This document shows, piece by piece, positions 1-8,232 of a stretch of DNA of 64,000 bases. Under the pieces are notes generated by a model. That model ran no database searches, was not told where the DNA came from, and saw only the letters and a program-made list of their open reading frames with translations. Source of the stretch: CBDDBH01 sp965225625 (lineage in GTDB: Bacteria > Pseudomonadota > Gammaproteobacteria > JADZEE01); the NCBI GenBank assembly GCA_965225625.1, contig CBDDBH010000032.1:1-64000 (forward strand), given 5' to 3'. Numbering within the stretch: the first letter of the stretch is position 1; each line of letters starts with the position of its first letter. Position numbers and translations under genes: made by a program.

Positions 1-202
1 CGCGAATAGCCACGAGATCACAAGCACGCAGCTTGCTATCGATAGCGAGGTTGAATAGGGCAAGCTCGCGGCGCCGGTTAGCGAGTTGCAATCGGATCCT
101 GATAGCCCAGATCTCTCTGAGTTTCAGGGGTGGTTTCTGTCCGACCAGCTTACCTTTGTTCCAGGGTGCTTTTCGGGCGGCTATATCTATGGACTGATAC
201 AT
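1..202 (-). CDS. Tyrosine recombinase, N-terminal part (runs off window start)
   Basis: The minus strand from an ATG at 202 is open to base 1 (67 codons), so the gene continues outside the window. The product starts MYQSIDIAARKAPWNKGKLV and continues with GQKPPLKLREIWAIRIRL, QLANRRRELALFNLAID and SKLRACDLVAIR. This is the typical beginning of the short (about 200 aa) solitary tyrosine recombinases found on plasmids and genomic islands, where 'SKLRxCDLVxLR' opens the catalytic domain. The catalytic R-H-R-Y residues would lie beyond the window. Role by family: site-specific DNA integration or excision. Its presence agrees with the other mobile-element traces in the first 2 kb. Family recognition is good; activity cannot be judged. 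Confidence 0.8.
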   Translation of the reverse strand, partial: MYQSIDIAARKAPWNKGKLVGQKPPLKLREIWAIRIRLQLANRRRELALFNLAIDSKLRACDLVAIR

Positions 203-429
203 ATCTGATTCCTTTGTTATTGGGTAGGAAATCAGATAATGGACCCCGCCAGCGGGCGCTCTCGACCCGATCCGGACCATCGAAGCACTCAAGCTCCAGT
301 GTCCGCTTTTTCCGTAAGCGGATTTTCGAGCAAGTGAAACGAGCCACCCCCGTTTCACACCAACATTCGTTGAGTGCGGTCCGCGTTAGATCACGGTCGA
401 GAGAAACGACTATTAACATTCAATATTGC

Positions 430-951
430 TTAAACTAAAGCAGTTTCCCAGAATGCACGTTTAGCAGAAATAGATTCGTACCTCGTGATGCGGGCGCGGA
501 ACGTTCGCGATATTCGCACCTGATGACGTGCGTGTGTGGGTGTGCGGGAACGGGCAACCATCATGTGGTGGCTTGATTCGTCTTGCGGCTCGAACGAAGA
601 AATCAGCGCGTACTGGAACCTGCTTTCATCTTTGGGGTTATAGGTGGGCGGGGCCTTCAGCCGGGCCCAAGGGTGGAGCGGGTGGTTGCCTTCTCTGAAT
701 AACGATGCGTGGCGGAGTTTTAAGGGTTGGAGGACGGTGGTACCGGTCGCTAGGAAGTACGCGGCGGCCATGGCCTCAGGGCTGACGTACATGGGTTGTG
801 TTGGTCGTGGTATTTCAGGGGGACGGGTTACCTGCGCGGGTTGCGCCACCTCCGGGGGTTGGATGCTCAGCCGGATCGCGATATAGACCAGCGAGACCGC
901 AATGATTGCGTGCAGCAGAAGTCCCAGTTTGCGAGCCATGCCCGACAGCAT
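430..951 (-). CDS. Hypothetical membrane-anchored protein, proline-rich
   Basis: I do not recognise this 173-aa protein. It opens with a short basic stretch and one hydrophobic segment (about residues 9-29), then a proline-rich linker (residues 31-54, repeated P-x-x-x-x-P), then a soluble part. That predicts a single-pass inner-membrane protein facing the periplasm. An internal ATG at 939 (MARKLG) would give a more conventional N-terminus. The last 50 residues are rich in Arg, Ser and His and look less protein-like, so the 3' end may be frameshifted or decayed. It stands alone between the recombinase and the small ORFs downstream. Coding status is plausible, not certain. Confidence 0.4.
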   Translation of the reverse strand: MLSGMARKLGLLLHAIIAVSLVYIAIRLSIQPPEVAQPAQVTRPPEIPRPTQPMYVSPEAMAAAYFLATGTTVLQPLKLRHASLFREGNHPLHPWARLKAPPTYNPKDESRFQYALISSFEPQDESSHHMMVARSRTPTHARHQVRISRTFRARITRYESISAKRAFWETALV

Positions 952-1179
952 ATTCCCAACGCCGGAGCGGGCTACAGAAATGCAAGTTTTGACAGGTTGT
1001 TGGTAGACGTTTCACCCCCCTACCCAGACCCCTGCTCGACTAGAGTTCGACGCTTACACCGCAATACAGAAGGGCGTTTCCCCCTCCGCGCCGCAGGCGC
1101 CTTCTCCCCCTGGTAATATCTCCTATGCTTATTAAGACAGGAGCGAAAAGTAGGGCTGAGCATACGGTGGACTGTTTTG

Positions 1180-1443
1180 GTGGAAGACTTACGACACCTG
1201 CGGCCTGGCGACATTATCAAGATGCAGCACAAGCACACGAGTCGCGTCGTCTACGCGCAAGTCACTAGCATCTCCAGCGCATCGCTCGGACGAGCTAACC
1301 GGATCACACTGGCGGGCAACGAAGCCTACCTCGGACAGTCCATGTGGATAGATGCCACAGACGGCTGGTGCCGGGTACGTGAAGAGTTTCCGGTCCCGAG
1401 AGCGCGGACCAAACAAATCCCGAAATATCCGGGGGAAACGTGA
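1180..1443 (+). CDS. Small hypothetical protein
   Basis: An 87-aa reading frame starting at GTG 1180 (a TTG lies directly before it at 1177). The product has a regular mix of charged and hydrophobic residues: LRHLRPGDIIKMQHKHTSR, then VVYAQVTSIS, then a basic C-terminus. The 'LxPGDII' opening and beta-rich pattern recall small OB- or SH3-like folds, but no family is recognised. No strong ribosome-binding site is seen. It lies among other short ORFs of mobile-element character. Confidence 0.35.
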   Translation: MEDLRHLRPGDIIKMQHKHTSRVVYAQVTSISSASLGRANRITLAGNEAYLGQSMWIDATDGWCRVREEFPVPRARTKQIPKYPGET

Positions 1444-1471
1444 CCCAACTAGCCACGTCGTCCACCTCGCC

Positions 1472-1579
1472 ATGCTTTCCACCAAGCACTGCCAAGTGTG
1501 TCGTAAATACGTGCCTATCTCCGATCCACATACCCGCTGTGCGCAGTCTCGGGGTCAGGGAAGACGGAGGAACCGGTGA
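1472..1579 (+). CDS. Possible 35-aa zinc-knuckle peptide
   Basis: A short frame from ATG 1472 encodes MLSTKHCQVCRKYVPISDPH followed by TRCAQSRGQGRRRNR. It carries a C-x2-C-x10-H-x2-C arrangement and a strongly basic tail, the composition of small zinc-binding peptides common in phages and islands. The preceding frame is open further upstream (to 1352) but overlaps the 1180-1443 gene. No clear ribosome-binding site was found. Low confidence. Confidence 0.25.
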   Translation: MLSTKHCQVCRKYVPISDPHTRCAQSRGQGRRRNR

Positions 1580-1678
1580 GGGGGCTACTGAATGATGTAG
1601 AAGTTAAGTAACTCACGCCGCTAACAGGCGATGTATTTTGAGAATGGCAACCAATTGCAACCGATGGGGGGTGATTAA

Positions 1679-1831
1679 ATGGCTGACACCAGCCAGCTAA
1701 ACCTGTCGGGCAAAGACTACTTCTCCGAGAAGCCGCTCACTACGTCTGCGTTTCATACCCACAGCTTCGGAAGTGTGTGGGTCGTCCTACGGACTAACCC
1801 TGCATATTCATGGGCAAGCTACCGTCGTTGA
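1679..1831 (+). CDS. Small hypothetical protein, possibly frameshifted
   Basis: ATG 1679 is preceded by a purine run (GGGGGGTG at about 1665-1672) and encodes 50 aa starting MADTSQLNLSGKDYFSEKPL. In the +1 frame the sequence GLTLHIHGQATVVEIYNGQWK ends at TAA 1854, just before the next ATG at 1858. That suggests the original gene ended there and one frameshift near 1780 broke it. Function unknown. Confidence 0.3.
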   Translation: MADTSQLNLSGKDYFSEKPLTTSAFHTHSFGSVWVVLRTNPAYSWASYRR

Positions 1832-1857
1832 GATATACAACGGGCAATGGAAGTAAA

Positions 1858-2087
1858 ATGGCGACGTTACGCAAGCGGGGGCGGTCATGGTATATCTGCT
1901 GGTTCGAAGGCAAAAAGGAACCCCCTCGCAAGTAACGAAAATCTGCCGCCTTCAGGGAGTGCGAGCGCTTGCTGGCAATGATGCAAGACGCCCCGGGGAA
2001 CGCCAAGCCCGCAGCTGTCCGATCACTTTTGAAAACGGAACTCGAGAACAAACGGAAGATGCTTGCGGCGCTCCAAGCAGGACGGTA
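1858..2087 (+). pseudogene. Integrase-like N-terminal arm domain with in-frame TAA
   Basis: ATG 1858 opens MATLRKRGRSWYICWFEGKK, the usual start of the arm-type DNA-binding domain of tyrosine integrases ('LRKRGxxWYxxW'). After 25 codons there is a TAA (1933-1935). The same frame then continues without interruption through RKSAAFRECERLLAMMQ and TELENKRKMLAALQAG to a stop at 2085-2087. Both halves look like real protein, so one nonsense change is the simplest reading. No catalytic domain follows, so this is at best a remnant or a stand-alone DNA-binding protein. Confidence 0.45.
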
Positions 2088-2099
2088 GGTCAGCTCGTC

Positions 2100-2309
2100 C
2101 TAGTGCGGAAGGGTCGTGAAACCAGCGCAAGCTGACTGACGGGGTGTCGGGGGTGGTAGTGCAACCGCACAGGCGCAGGACTCGAGCCGCTCAACGCTGC
2201 CACTGTCCGCAAAACCGAAGGTCACGTCGACGACCCGAAAGTCGTGAAATCCCAGCCCGCAGAGAATACGACCGATCGGCTTCCACAGCTTTGTATGATT
2301 GACAGGCAA
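2100..2309 (-). CDS. Small CxxC-type protein, copy 1 (degenerate C-terminus)
   Basis: From a TTG at 2309, preceded by AGGAGAG on the minus strand, the product contains WKPIGRILCGLGFHDFRVVD and VTFGF. The same peptide with I/V changes occurs in the product of 11087-11233. The codons differ mainly at third positions (Leu, Phe, Asp, Arg and Thr codons all changed synonymously), so this is a protein sequence under selection. In copy 2 it ends in a CRRCG zinc-knuckle; here the end reads ESCACAV and runs on, so the knuckle is damaged. It resembles phage-type small proteins with an 'LCxLxxHxF' core (DUF1660-like by eye). Function unknown. Confidence 0.45.
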   Translation of the reverse strand: MPVNHTKLWKPIGRILCGLGFHDFRVVDVTFGFADSGSVERLESCACAVALPPPTPRQSACAGFTTLPH

Positions 2310-2412
2310 TGGCTCTCCTCGTGCTGGAACACGTAGCGACAACCCGAGAGACCGACTCCTTTGGCGATTATACAGATGCCGGAGTACCCGCTTACAATCA
2401 CTTTCCTCGGCC

Positions 2413-2882
2413 TGCCGACGCTGCGGTTTGTTAGCCATCCGCCAGGCGTGAGGTGCCGGGGGCTGTTACTTGTCGTCTATCCGCTTTTCGGTTACCGTGA
2501 TTGCGTTGGAGTTATGTACATGCGGCATTGACTCCCCGCCGTTTGGTTGTTGCTCTTCACCCGACCCCACCACGGTTCCCCGCGTAAGAGTGTCGCCGAG
2601 TTCCACGAACGAACGGGAGGGGCCACTTCGGGCCGCTCGCCTGGTGTGTTGCGGCAGTGGCTCCCAACAGCAGGATACCAATTCACCGGTTGACCTGGAA
2701 ATTGGTCAACCCATGGTTTGATCTACAGCTACGGAGGAAACAACGAATGACAAAAATAAGAATCGCAATTGCCGGGGTAGGAAACTGTGCGAGCTCGCTG
2801 ATCCAAGGGCTTGAGTATTACCGGCCGCGTGGTGAGCAAGACTATGCCGGGCTCATGCATCCGCGGATCGGTGAGTGGCGCG
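2413..2882 (+). repeat. Inverted-repeat copy A: CRRCG gene end, leader and 5' end of ino1
   Basis: This segment has a diverged inverted counterpart at 10631-11119. Copy A begins with the tail of a small CxxC protein gene (CRRCGLLAIRQA, stop 2449-2451), continues through about 295 bp of non-coding leader, and includes the first 45 codons of ino1. Well-kept blocks are the stretch around 2482-2532, CCCCGCGT near 2578, CTCCCAACAG near 2662, and GTTGACCTGGAAATTG near 2689. The last block forms the hairpin GGTTGACC/GGTCAACC in this copy. Homology stops abruptly after codon 45 of ino1. Confidence 0.75.
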
Positions 2883-3880
2883 TGAGCGACATCGAGATAG
2901 TCGCCGCCTTCGACATCGACCACCGCAAAGTGGGCAAATCACTGGAGGAGGCCGTTTTCGCGAAGCCCAACTGCACCAGGATCTTTCAAAGGACCCTGCC
3001 GGTCTCCGGCGTGATTGTTCAGATGGGGCCGATCCTCGATGGCATCGCCCCGCACATGGCGGATTATGGTGACGACGAGGCATTCCGACCGGCGGCCGTT
3101 GAGCCTGTGGACGTGGTCCAGTCTCTCAACGATGCCCAGGCCGAGATCCTGGTGTGCTACCTGCCGGTTGGCTCGGAGCAGGCAGTGCGCCACTATGCTC
3201 AGGCCTGCCTGGATGCCGGCGTGGCTATGGTCAACTGTGTGCCGGTGTTTATCGCCTCCGATCCGACGTGGGCGGGCCGGTTCCGTGACGCTGGCTTACC
3301 GATTGTGGGCGACGACATCAAGAGCCAGGTCGGCGCCACCATCGTCCACCGCGCGCTCACCCGATTGTTCGGGGATCGCGGAGTACACCTGGACCGGACC
3401 TATCAGCTCAATACCGGCGGCAACACCGACTTTCTCAACATGCTGGAGCGCAGTCGCTTAAAGTCAAAGAAACATTCCAAGACCGAGTCGGTGCAGTCGC
3501 AGCTTGATGAGCGGCTAGCAGCGGCGGACATCCACATTGGACCCTCGGATTACGTGCCGTGGCAGAACGACAACAAGGTGGCTTTCATCCGGATGGAGGG
3601 TCGGGGTTTTGGCGATGTGCCGCTGGAACTGGAGCTCAGGCTATCGGTCGAGGATTCGCCCAATAGTTCGGGTGTGGTCATCGACGCGGTGCGCTGCGCC
3701 AAGCTTGGATTGGAGAGAGGAATGAGTGGTCCCTTGGAGGAGCCCTCCGCTTACTACATGAAGCACCCATCGCAACAGATGCGCGATTCGGTCGCTCGCG
3801 ACAGGACGGAGGCCTTTATCCTCGGCGACAGCGTCCCGGAAATTGAGGGTGCGCAGATCCGCACCGTCGCAGGTAGTTAA
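2747..3880 (+). CDS. ino1: myo-Inositol-1-phosphate synthase
   Basis: This cytosolic NAD-dependent enzyme converts glucose 6-phosphate to 1L-myo-inositol 1-phosphate, the entry step of inositol synthesis. The 377-aa product has the nucleotide-binding start IRIAIAGVGNCASSLIQG (residues 4-21), then LVCYLPVGSEQA, GLPIVGDDIKSQVGATI, the signature LNTGGNTDFLNM, and SDYVPWQNDNKVAFI. Length and motif order match the bacterial/actinobacterial-type family. Start: ATG 2747 with GGAGGAAA upstream; the frame is open further up but lacks a ribosome-binding site. It overlaps or nearly abuts the IMPase-like gene and the fused transferase, forming one operon. The first 45 codons exist again as a fragment at 10611-10766. 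Confidence 0.95.
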   Translation: MTKIRIAIAGVGNCASSLIQGLEYYRPRGEQDYAGLMHPRIGEWRVSDIEIVAAFDIDHRKVGKSLEEAVFAKPNCTRIFQRTLPVSGVIVQMGPILDGIAPHMADYGDDEAFRPAAVEPVDVVQSLNDAQAEILVCYLPVGSEQAVRHYAQACLDAGVAMVNCVPVFIASDPTWAGRFRDAGLPIVGDDIKSQVGATIVHRALTRLFGDRGVHLDRTYQLNTGGNTDFLNMLERSRLKSKKHSKTESVQSQLDERLAAADIHIGPSDYVPWQNDNKVAFIRMEGRGFGDVPLELELRLSVEDSPNSSGVVIDAVRCAKLGLERGMSGPLEEPSAYYMKHPSQQMRDSVARDRTEAFILGDSVPEIEGAQIRTVAGS

Positions 3881-4733
3881 CGCTACCGCGTGCCCAGCCG
3901 CGACGGGTCCCGGCGGTCAAGTGGATGACGCGTGGGCAGACCGATTGCTCGGTCTGCACCGCGCGGTGCGCTCGGCAGTGCTGGACAGCGGCCGTGAGCA
4001 CGCTGGGGCGATCAACGCGAAGGGCGATGAGATCAGGATCTTCGACCTCGCCGCCAACGACGCTGCGGTCGCGTTTCTGGAGGGGCTCTGCATGCCACTC
4101 GTGGTGGAATCCGAAGAGAGCGGGCCTCACCAGTTGAGTAGCGGCAGCCCTCGTCACCGGGTCGTGCTCGATCCGGTAGACGGGTCGGACAACCGGGCCC
4201 GCGGATTGCCGCTATCGGCAGTGAGCTGTGCGGTATTAGCCATGGATGCGCCGCTGCACCCCGATTTCGTCGAATCGGCGATGGTGGGTCCGTTAGACTG
4301 GGAGACACCGCTGCTGGCAGAGCGGAGCTCGGGTGCCTGGCACGGCACGGCCCGCCTTGAGACCTCGGCAGTGCACCACGTCGCTGACGCGGTGATCTCC
4401 ATCGAACTCAATCACTTCGCCCCACCACGTCGCCTTGCCGGCGTGATGGCTGATGCACGCGGGGTGCGGAGCTACGGTTGCGCATCGCGTGCGCTCGCCC
4501 TCATTGCCTGCGGTGCGCTGGACGCGCATATCGACGTGCGCGCAAGGCTGACTCCGGAGAGTTACCTCGCCGCCGCGCGTCTGGTAATCGAGGCGGGCGG
4601 GTACGTCGCCGGGCCCGATGGTGCGCCGTTGGCGAGCGCCCGCCGCTTGACCGATCGCGTCGCCGTGATCGCCGCCGCAAGCGAGGCTTTGTATCGGGAA
4701 ATCATCGAACGCCTCAATGATGGCTCCGGTTGA
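3843..4733 (+). CDS. Inositol monophosphatase-family phosphatase
   Basis: This is a Mg-dependent phosphatase of the IMPase/FBPase superfamily. Motif 1 (ESEE, near residue 88) and motif 2 (LDPVDGSDNRARGLP, near 108-122) carry the metal ligands. The C-terminal 'W-D-x-A-A' metal motif is altered to PESYLAAARLVIEAGG, so the usual third Asp is missing. That may change the substrate or activity. In this operon it could hydrolyse inositol 1-phosphate, or the phosphorylated di-inositol product of the next gene. Start is uncertain: TTG 3843 overlaps ino1 by 38 bp, while GTG 3921 (VDDAWADRLL) lies 40 bp after the ino1 stop and fits the family length better. The 3' end overlaps the next gene by 17 bp. 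Confidence 0.85.
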   Translation: MRVRRSAPSQVVNATACPAATGPGGQVDDAWADRLLGLHRAVRSAVLDSGREHAGAINAKGDEIRIFDLAANDAAVAFLEGLCMPLVVESEESGPHQLSSGSPRHRVVLDPVDGSDNRARGLPLSAVSCAVLAMDAPLHPDFVESAMVGPLDWETPLLAERSSGAWHGTARLETSAVHHVADAVISIELNHFAPPRRLAGVMADARGVRSYGCASRALALIACGALDAHIDVRARLTPESYLAAARLVIEAGGYVAGPDGAPLASARRLTDRVAVIAAASEALYREIIERLNDGSG

Positions 4734-6084
4734 TCCCCCGCTAGCGGCCCCCGAGGTTGCGGTGATCCTGGCGGCCGGGTCCGGTGAACGCCTGTACCCG
4801 GAAACCGGCCGGCCTAAGCCTTTGACCGGAGTGCTCGGTTTGAGCCTTGCCGAGCGGGTCATGTGCACGCTACGCGCAGCCACCGACATCCAGCGCTTCA
4901 TCGTCACCGTGGGCTTCGAGGCTGAAACGGTGTGCGCGCATTTCACCGACATCGCCCGGCGTCGCGGTCTGTCGGTCGGGTTTGTCGAGGTAAAGGACTG
5001 GCAGCTTGGCAATGGTGCCAGCGCCCTCGCCGCCCGGGCGGGCGCGGGTGACGCGCCCTTCTTCCTGGTCATGAGCGACCACCTCTTCGCTCCAGGGATC
5101 GCGCAAGCGCTGCTCCGCAATCCGCCGGCGCCCGGCGAGATGTGCCTCGCCGTGGACCGCGATAAAGCCAGGATCTTCGATCTCGAGGATGTCACCCGGG
5201 TGCGCAGCGACAACGGCCGTATCATGGAGATTGGGAAATCCTTCGAACCTTGGGACGCCGGAGACACCGGGGTGATGCTCTGCACCTCGGGTCTTTTCGA
5301 GGGGCTTGAACAGGCGGCCGAGCACGGCAGGCATGGCCTCTCGGATGGTCTACGCGAGCTCGCCCGCGAGGGGCGTGCACGAACCGTCGACGTGACCGGA
5401 CAACCCTGGCTCGATGTGGACATGCCCGCCGCGCTGCGCGAAGCCGAGCACCGACTGATCCGCGACGAAACGGGCAAGGGCAGCGATGGGCCGGTGGCGC
5501 GACATCTCAACCGGCCGCTCTCCCGGTGGCTGACCCGCTATCTGGTGCGCACGCCCATGACCCCCAACCAGATCTCCGTGCTCTCATGGGTGCTGTCGTG
5601 TCTTGCAGCAGTACTGATTGCGGTCGGTGGCTACCCGGCGCTGGCTGCCGGCGGCACGGTTGCCCAATTCGCCTCGATTATCGATGGCTGCGATGGTGAG
5701 GTGGCGCGATTGAAACAGTCCCAGAGCGACTTCGGTGGCTGGTTCGACGCGATCCTCGACCGCTACGCTGACGCTTTCCTGTTGTTCGCCCTGATGTGGC
5801 ACGAGTTCGCCGCCAGCGGCTCGCACTTTTCCCTGGTCGTCGGTTTCGCGGCGATCCTCGGCTCTTATATGAACAGCTACACGGCGGACAAGTATGACGG
5901 GCTGATGAAGCGGAAGCTTCGCGGAGCAGCGTACTTCCGATTGGGCCGTGACGTGCGTGTGTTCGTCCTCTTTCTGGGTGCGCTGACCAACCAGGCGCTG
6001 CTAACCCTGATCGTGATCGCGCTGGTTATGAATGTCGAGGTCGTTCGCCGGATTGTCGTGTGCGGGCGGCCGGAAACTGCCTGA
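4717..6084 (+). CDS. Bifunctional inositol-1-P cytidylyltransferase / CDP-inositol:inositol-P transferase (DIPP synthase type)
   Basis: A 455-aa fusion. Residues 1-240 are a sugar-nucleotidyltransferase domain (VAVILAAGSGERLYPETGRPKP, then FFLVMSDHLF and WLDVDMP). Residues 255-455 are a CDP-alcohol phosphotransferase with the full signature DGCDGEVARLKQSQSDFGGW plus FDAILDRYAD, and several membrane helices. This order is that of the archaeal/thermophile IPCT-DIPPS enzyme. That enzyme makes CDP-inositol from CTP and inositol 1-phosphate, then joins it to a second inositol phosphate to give di-myo-inositol phosphate phosphate. Gene context (ino1, phosphatase) supports this. An alternative is a related phospholipid-type transferase using CDP-inositol. 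It is membrane-embedded through the C-terminal half. Confidence 0.85.
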   Translation: MMAPVDPPLAAPEVAVILAAGSGERLYPETGRPKPLTGVLGLSLAERVMCTLRAATDIQRFIVTVGFEAETVCAHFTDIARRRGLSVGFVEVKDWQLGNGASALAARAGAGDAPFFLVMSDHLFAPGIAQALLRNPPAPGEMCLAVDRDKARIFDLEDVTRVRSDNGRIMEIGKSFEPWDAGDTGVMLCTSGLFEGLEQAAEHGRHGLSDGLRELAREGRARTVDVTGQPWLDVDMPAALREAEHRLIRDETGKGSDGPVARHLNRPLSRWLTRYLVRTPMTPNQISVLSWVLSCLAAVLIAVGGYPALAAGGTVAQFASIIDGCDGEVARLKQSQSDFGGWFDAILDRYADAFLLFALMWHEFAASGSHFSLVVGFAAILGSYMNSYTADKYDGLMKRKLRGAAYFRLGRDVRVFVLFLGALTNQALLTLIVIALVMNVEVVRRIVVCGRPETA

Positions 6085-6118
6085 GAGTACGGTCTAGCTC
6101 AAGCGCCCGGAATCGTCA

Positions 6119-6403
6119 TCAAGTTGCCCGTCCGGCGGGCGGACTCCCCGACACCACGGTTAATCCATTTTTCGGCAGGGCGTCTCGTTGCGTCAGCACC
6201 TCATCGATCAAGCCATACGCCACTGCCTCTTGGGCGCCGATAAAATGGTCCCGTTCTGTATCGGCCTGGATCCGCGCCAGCGGCTGTCCCGTGTGTTTGG
6301 CCAGGATGGCATCAAGCTGTCGGCGCATCCGCAAGATCTCCTTGGCGTGGATCGCGATGTCTGTGGCCTGACCCTGGATACCACCCAGCGGCTGTTGAGT
6401 CAT
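6119..6403 (-). pseudogene. clpP: ClpP C-terminal fragment
   Basis: The 94-aa frame reads QPLGGIQGQATDIAIHAKEI, ILAKHTGQPLARIQADTERD and YGLIDEVLTQRDALP, which is the last third of the ClpP protease subunit. The catalytic serine region is absent and the histidine of the 'MIHQPLGG' motif is Gln here (MTQQPLGG). Homology begins abruptly (SRI before the Met, about 6412), with no ClpP sequence upstream. A functional clpP must exist elsewhere; this is a remnant left by recombination next to the inositol operon. Confidence 0.85.
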
Positions 6404-6461
6404 GATCCGGGATGGACAAGTAGAGTCAAACTCGGCGACACGACGCTACCAATCCGTTGTA

Positions 6462-6740
6462 TTAGTGCTTGGTAGTTCGGCTGGATGGGGTGCTCGCGTC
6501 GGCTAAACCATGGTGCTTATTGATATAGTCGATGACCTCCTGGATTGTGTCCATCTGCTCCGCGACTTCGTCTGGGATCTCGAAGCCGAATGCTTCCTCC
6601 AATTCGAGGATCAGCTCTACGAACTCAAGCGAACCGACGCCCAGATCATTGACTAGGGAGTTGTCAAGAACGATGTCTTCATGTTTGAGGCCGAGATACT
6701 CGGCGATGATTGCCACGACGCGTTCTTGAACAGTACTCAT
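6462..6740 (-). CDS. Acyl carrier protein
   Basis: This 92-aa acidic protein carries the phosphopantetheine attachment site in GVGSLEFVELILELEEAFGF. The modified Ser is kept, but the usual Asp before it is Gly (GSL instead of DSL). It is followed by EIPDEVAEQMDTIQEVIDYI, the normal helix III/IV of bacterial ACPs, and has an unusual Ser/Thr-rich tail of about 12 residues. It carries acyl intermediates as a thioester in the cytosol. No fatty-acid or polyketide gene is adjacent, so it looks like a stray or specialised ACP rather than the housekeeping copy. Confidence 0.9.
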   Translation of the reverse strand: MSTVQERVVAIIAEYLGLKHEDIVLDNSLVNDLGVGSLEFVELILELEEAFGFEIPDEVAEQMDTIQEVIDYINKHHGLADASTPSSRTTKH

Positions 6741-7060
6741 AGTGGGTATTGCGTTCCGTTTGCTTCTCTGGGACCCGAAGCCAGTTTAATGCTCCGCAAA
6801 AAATTGTATGCTGGCGATCCCCTGTTAGCGGCACAGCTCACGGTGATAGAGACGGCGACTCCTATGTGTCCTGTTATGGCGGTTGCCTACATGAGGATCT
6901 AGAGAGGTAAGGCGGCGCACATTCGAGTTTGTCAAACTCACTTATCCCTATAATCCCTCAGGATTCTGATAATCTTGGAGCGCAAACCCCATCATGGGGA
7001 AAACCGGAGAACCGCAGTGACCCCATAGAGACAGATCCACCGGCGTGGAACGTTGCGTGT
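6741..7060. other. Intergenic stretch without recognisable gene
   Basis: About 320 bp between the ACP gene and the IS element. Short frames exist but none has a ribosome-binding site or recognisable product. It should contain the ACP promoter on the minus strand. Confidence 0.4.
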
Positions 7061-7065
7061 AGTGG

Positions 7066-7941
7066 TCAACTAATTCCGGACACGTTGTTAAGGAGTTTCT
7101 CGTAATCCATCGGCGTCTTGTAACCGATCGTTGAATGTAGGCGCTTTGAGTTGTAGTACACCGCGATATATTCGCGTACATCGGCAATCGCGGCCTGGCG
7201 AGTTGCGTACCGCCGGTCACCGGTCCATTCCCGTTTCAGACTGCCGAAGAATCGTTCCACCGGCGCGTTGTCCCAACAGTTACCCTTACCACTCATGCTG
7301 CAAACCATCCCGTGCTGGTGCAGCAACGCCTGATAGCGATGGCTGGCGCATTGGCTGCCGCGCTCTGAATGATGGAGCAGCCCTCGCGGTGGCCGCCTCA
7401 AGTTGATCGCCATCATCAACGCCCGGATAACCAGGGTCAGGTCGATGCGTCGATCCATCGACCAACCCACCACGCGGCGTGAATACAGGTCGAGCACCAC
7501 TGCCAGGTAAACCCAGCCTCCGTGCGTCCACAAATACGTGATGTCGGTTGCCCAGACCTGGTTGGGCGTCTGCGGGGAAAATTCACGGTGCAGCACGTTC
7601 TGGGCGACCGGCAAGCGCTGCTTGCTGTGCGTCGTCACTTTGTACTTGCGCTTCGCCTTGACCTTCAGCTCCAAGGTCTTCATCAAGCAACGAACCCGCT
7701 CGCGGCCGATAGCAAAGCCTTCCTCACGCAGCTTCCTCATCATCATGCGACTGCCTAAGCTTGCGCGAGACGCTGCAAACAGCTCCTTCATCCGCCGCCG
7801 CCGCACCAGTTCCTCCGGTGCAATGACTTTGCCAGGCCGCTCGCACCACGCATAGTAGGCGCTGCGCTGAACGGCCAACATTCCACACTGCAGCTCTACC
7901 GGGTAATCGTCGCTATGCGTACGAATAAACGCAACCTTCAC
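7066..7941 (-). CDS. IS3-family transposase OrfB (catalytic Asp replaced by Glu)
   Basis: A 291-aa DDE-type integrase-core transposase. HTH_21-type region RMKELFAASRASLGSRMMMRK; first Asp in VWATDITYLWTHGGWVYLAV; third acidic residue in CWDNAPVERFFGSLKREW; C-terminal YNSKRLHSTIGYKTP. The second motif, normally HHSDRGSQY, reads HHSERGSQC, so the second catalytic Asp is Glu. It starts at GTG 7941, overlapping the end of orfA, as expected for an OrfAB fusion made by frameshifting. Catalysis is doubtful. Confidence 0.9.
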   Translation of the reverse strand: MKVAFIRTHSDDYPVELQCGMLAVQRSAYYAWCERPGKVIAPEELVRRRRMKELFAASRASLGSRMMMRKLREEGFAIGRERVRCLMKTLELKVKAKRKYKVTTHSKQRLPVAQNVLHREFSPQTPNQVWATDITYLWTHGGWVYLAVVLDLYSRRVVGWSMDRRIDLTLVIRALMMAINLRRPPRGLLHHSERGSQCASHRYQALLHQHGMVCSMSGKGNCWDNAPVERFFGSLKREWTGDRRYATRQAAIADVREYIAVYYNSKRLHSTIGYKTPMDYEKLLNNVSGIS

Positions 7942-8232
7942 TTCATTTCGTTCGCGAAGTACTGGCTGGCTTTTTTTAAAATCTCTTTCCCCATCCGCAG
8001 GTTGCGGTTCTCCTTGCGCAACCGCTTCAACTCCTCACGTTCCTCACCCGTCAGTCGAGTACCCGCCGCTTCTTCCTCGTATCAATCTCGCCATTTGCGC
8101 AGTAAATTCGCGTTAACATCCAGGCTGCGGCCTGCTTCCGATAATTTGTAGCCTTGCTCGGTTACCAGCGCTACCGCTTCTCGCCGAAATTCGTCCGTGT
8201 ATTGGCGTCTTACTCGTTTTTCCGTTGTCATA
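7938..8232 (-). pseudogene. IS3-family OrfA, broken
   Basis: Read with corrections, the product is a HTH_Tnp_1 protein: QYTDEFRREAVALVTEQGYK, LSEAGRSLDVNANLLRKWRD, then ELKRLRKENRNLRMGKEILK. There are two lesions: an extra A in the run near 8216-8221, which puts ATG 8232 out of frame, and an in-frame TGA at 8082-8084 after LRKWRD, where homologues usually have Arg. Confidence 0.8.

Noticed and set aside
4293..5510. 405-codon minus-strand frame opposite the inositol operon
   Set aside because: Ser/Arg-rich antisense of the phosphatase and fused transferase genes, which have clear family motifs on the plus strand.
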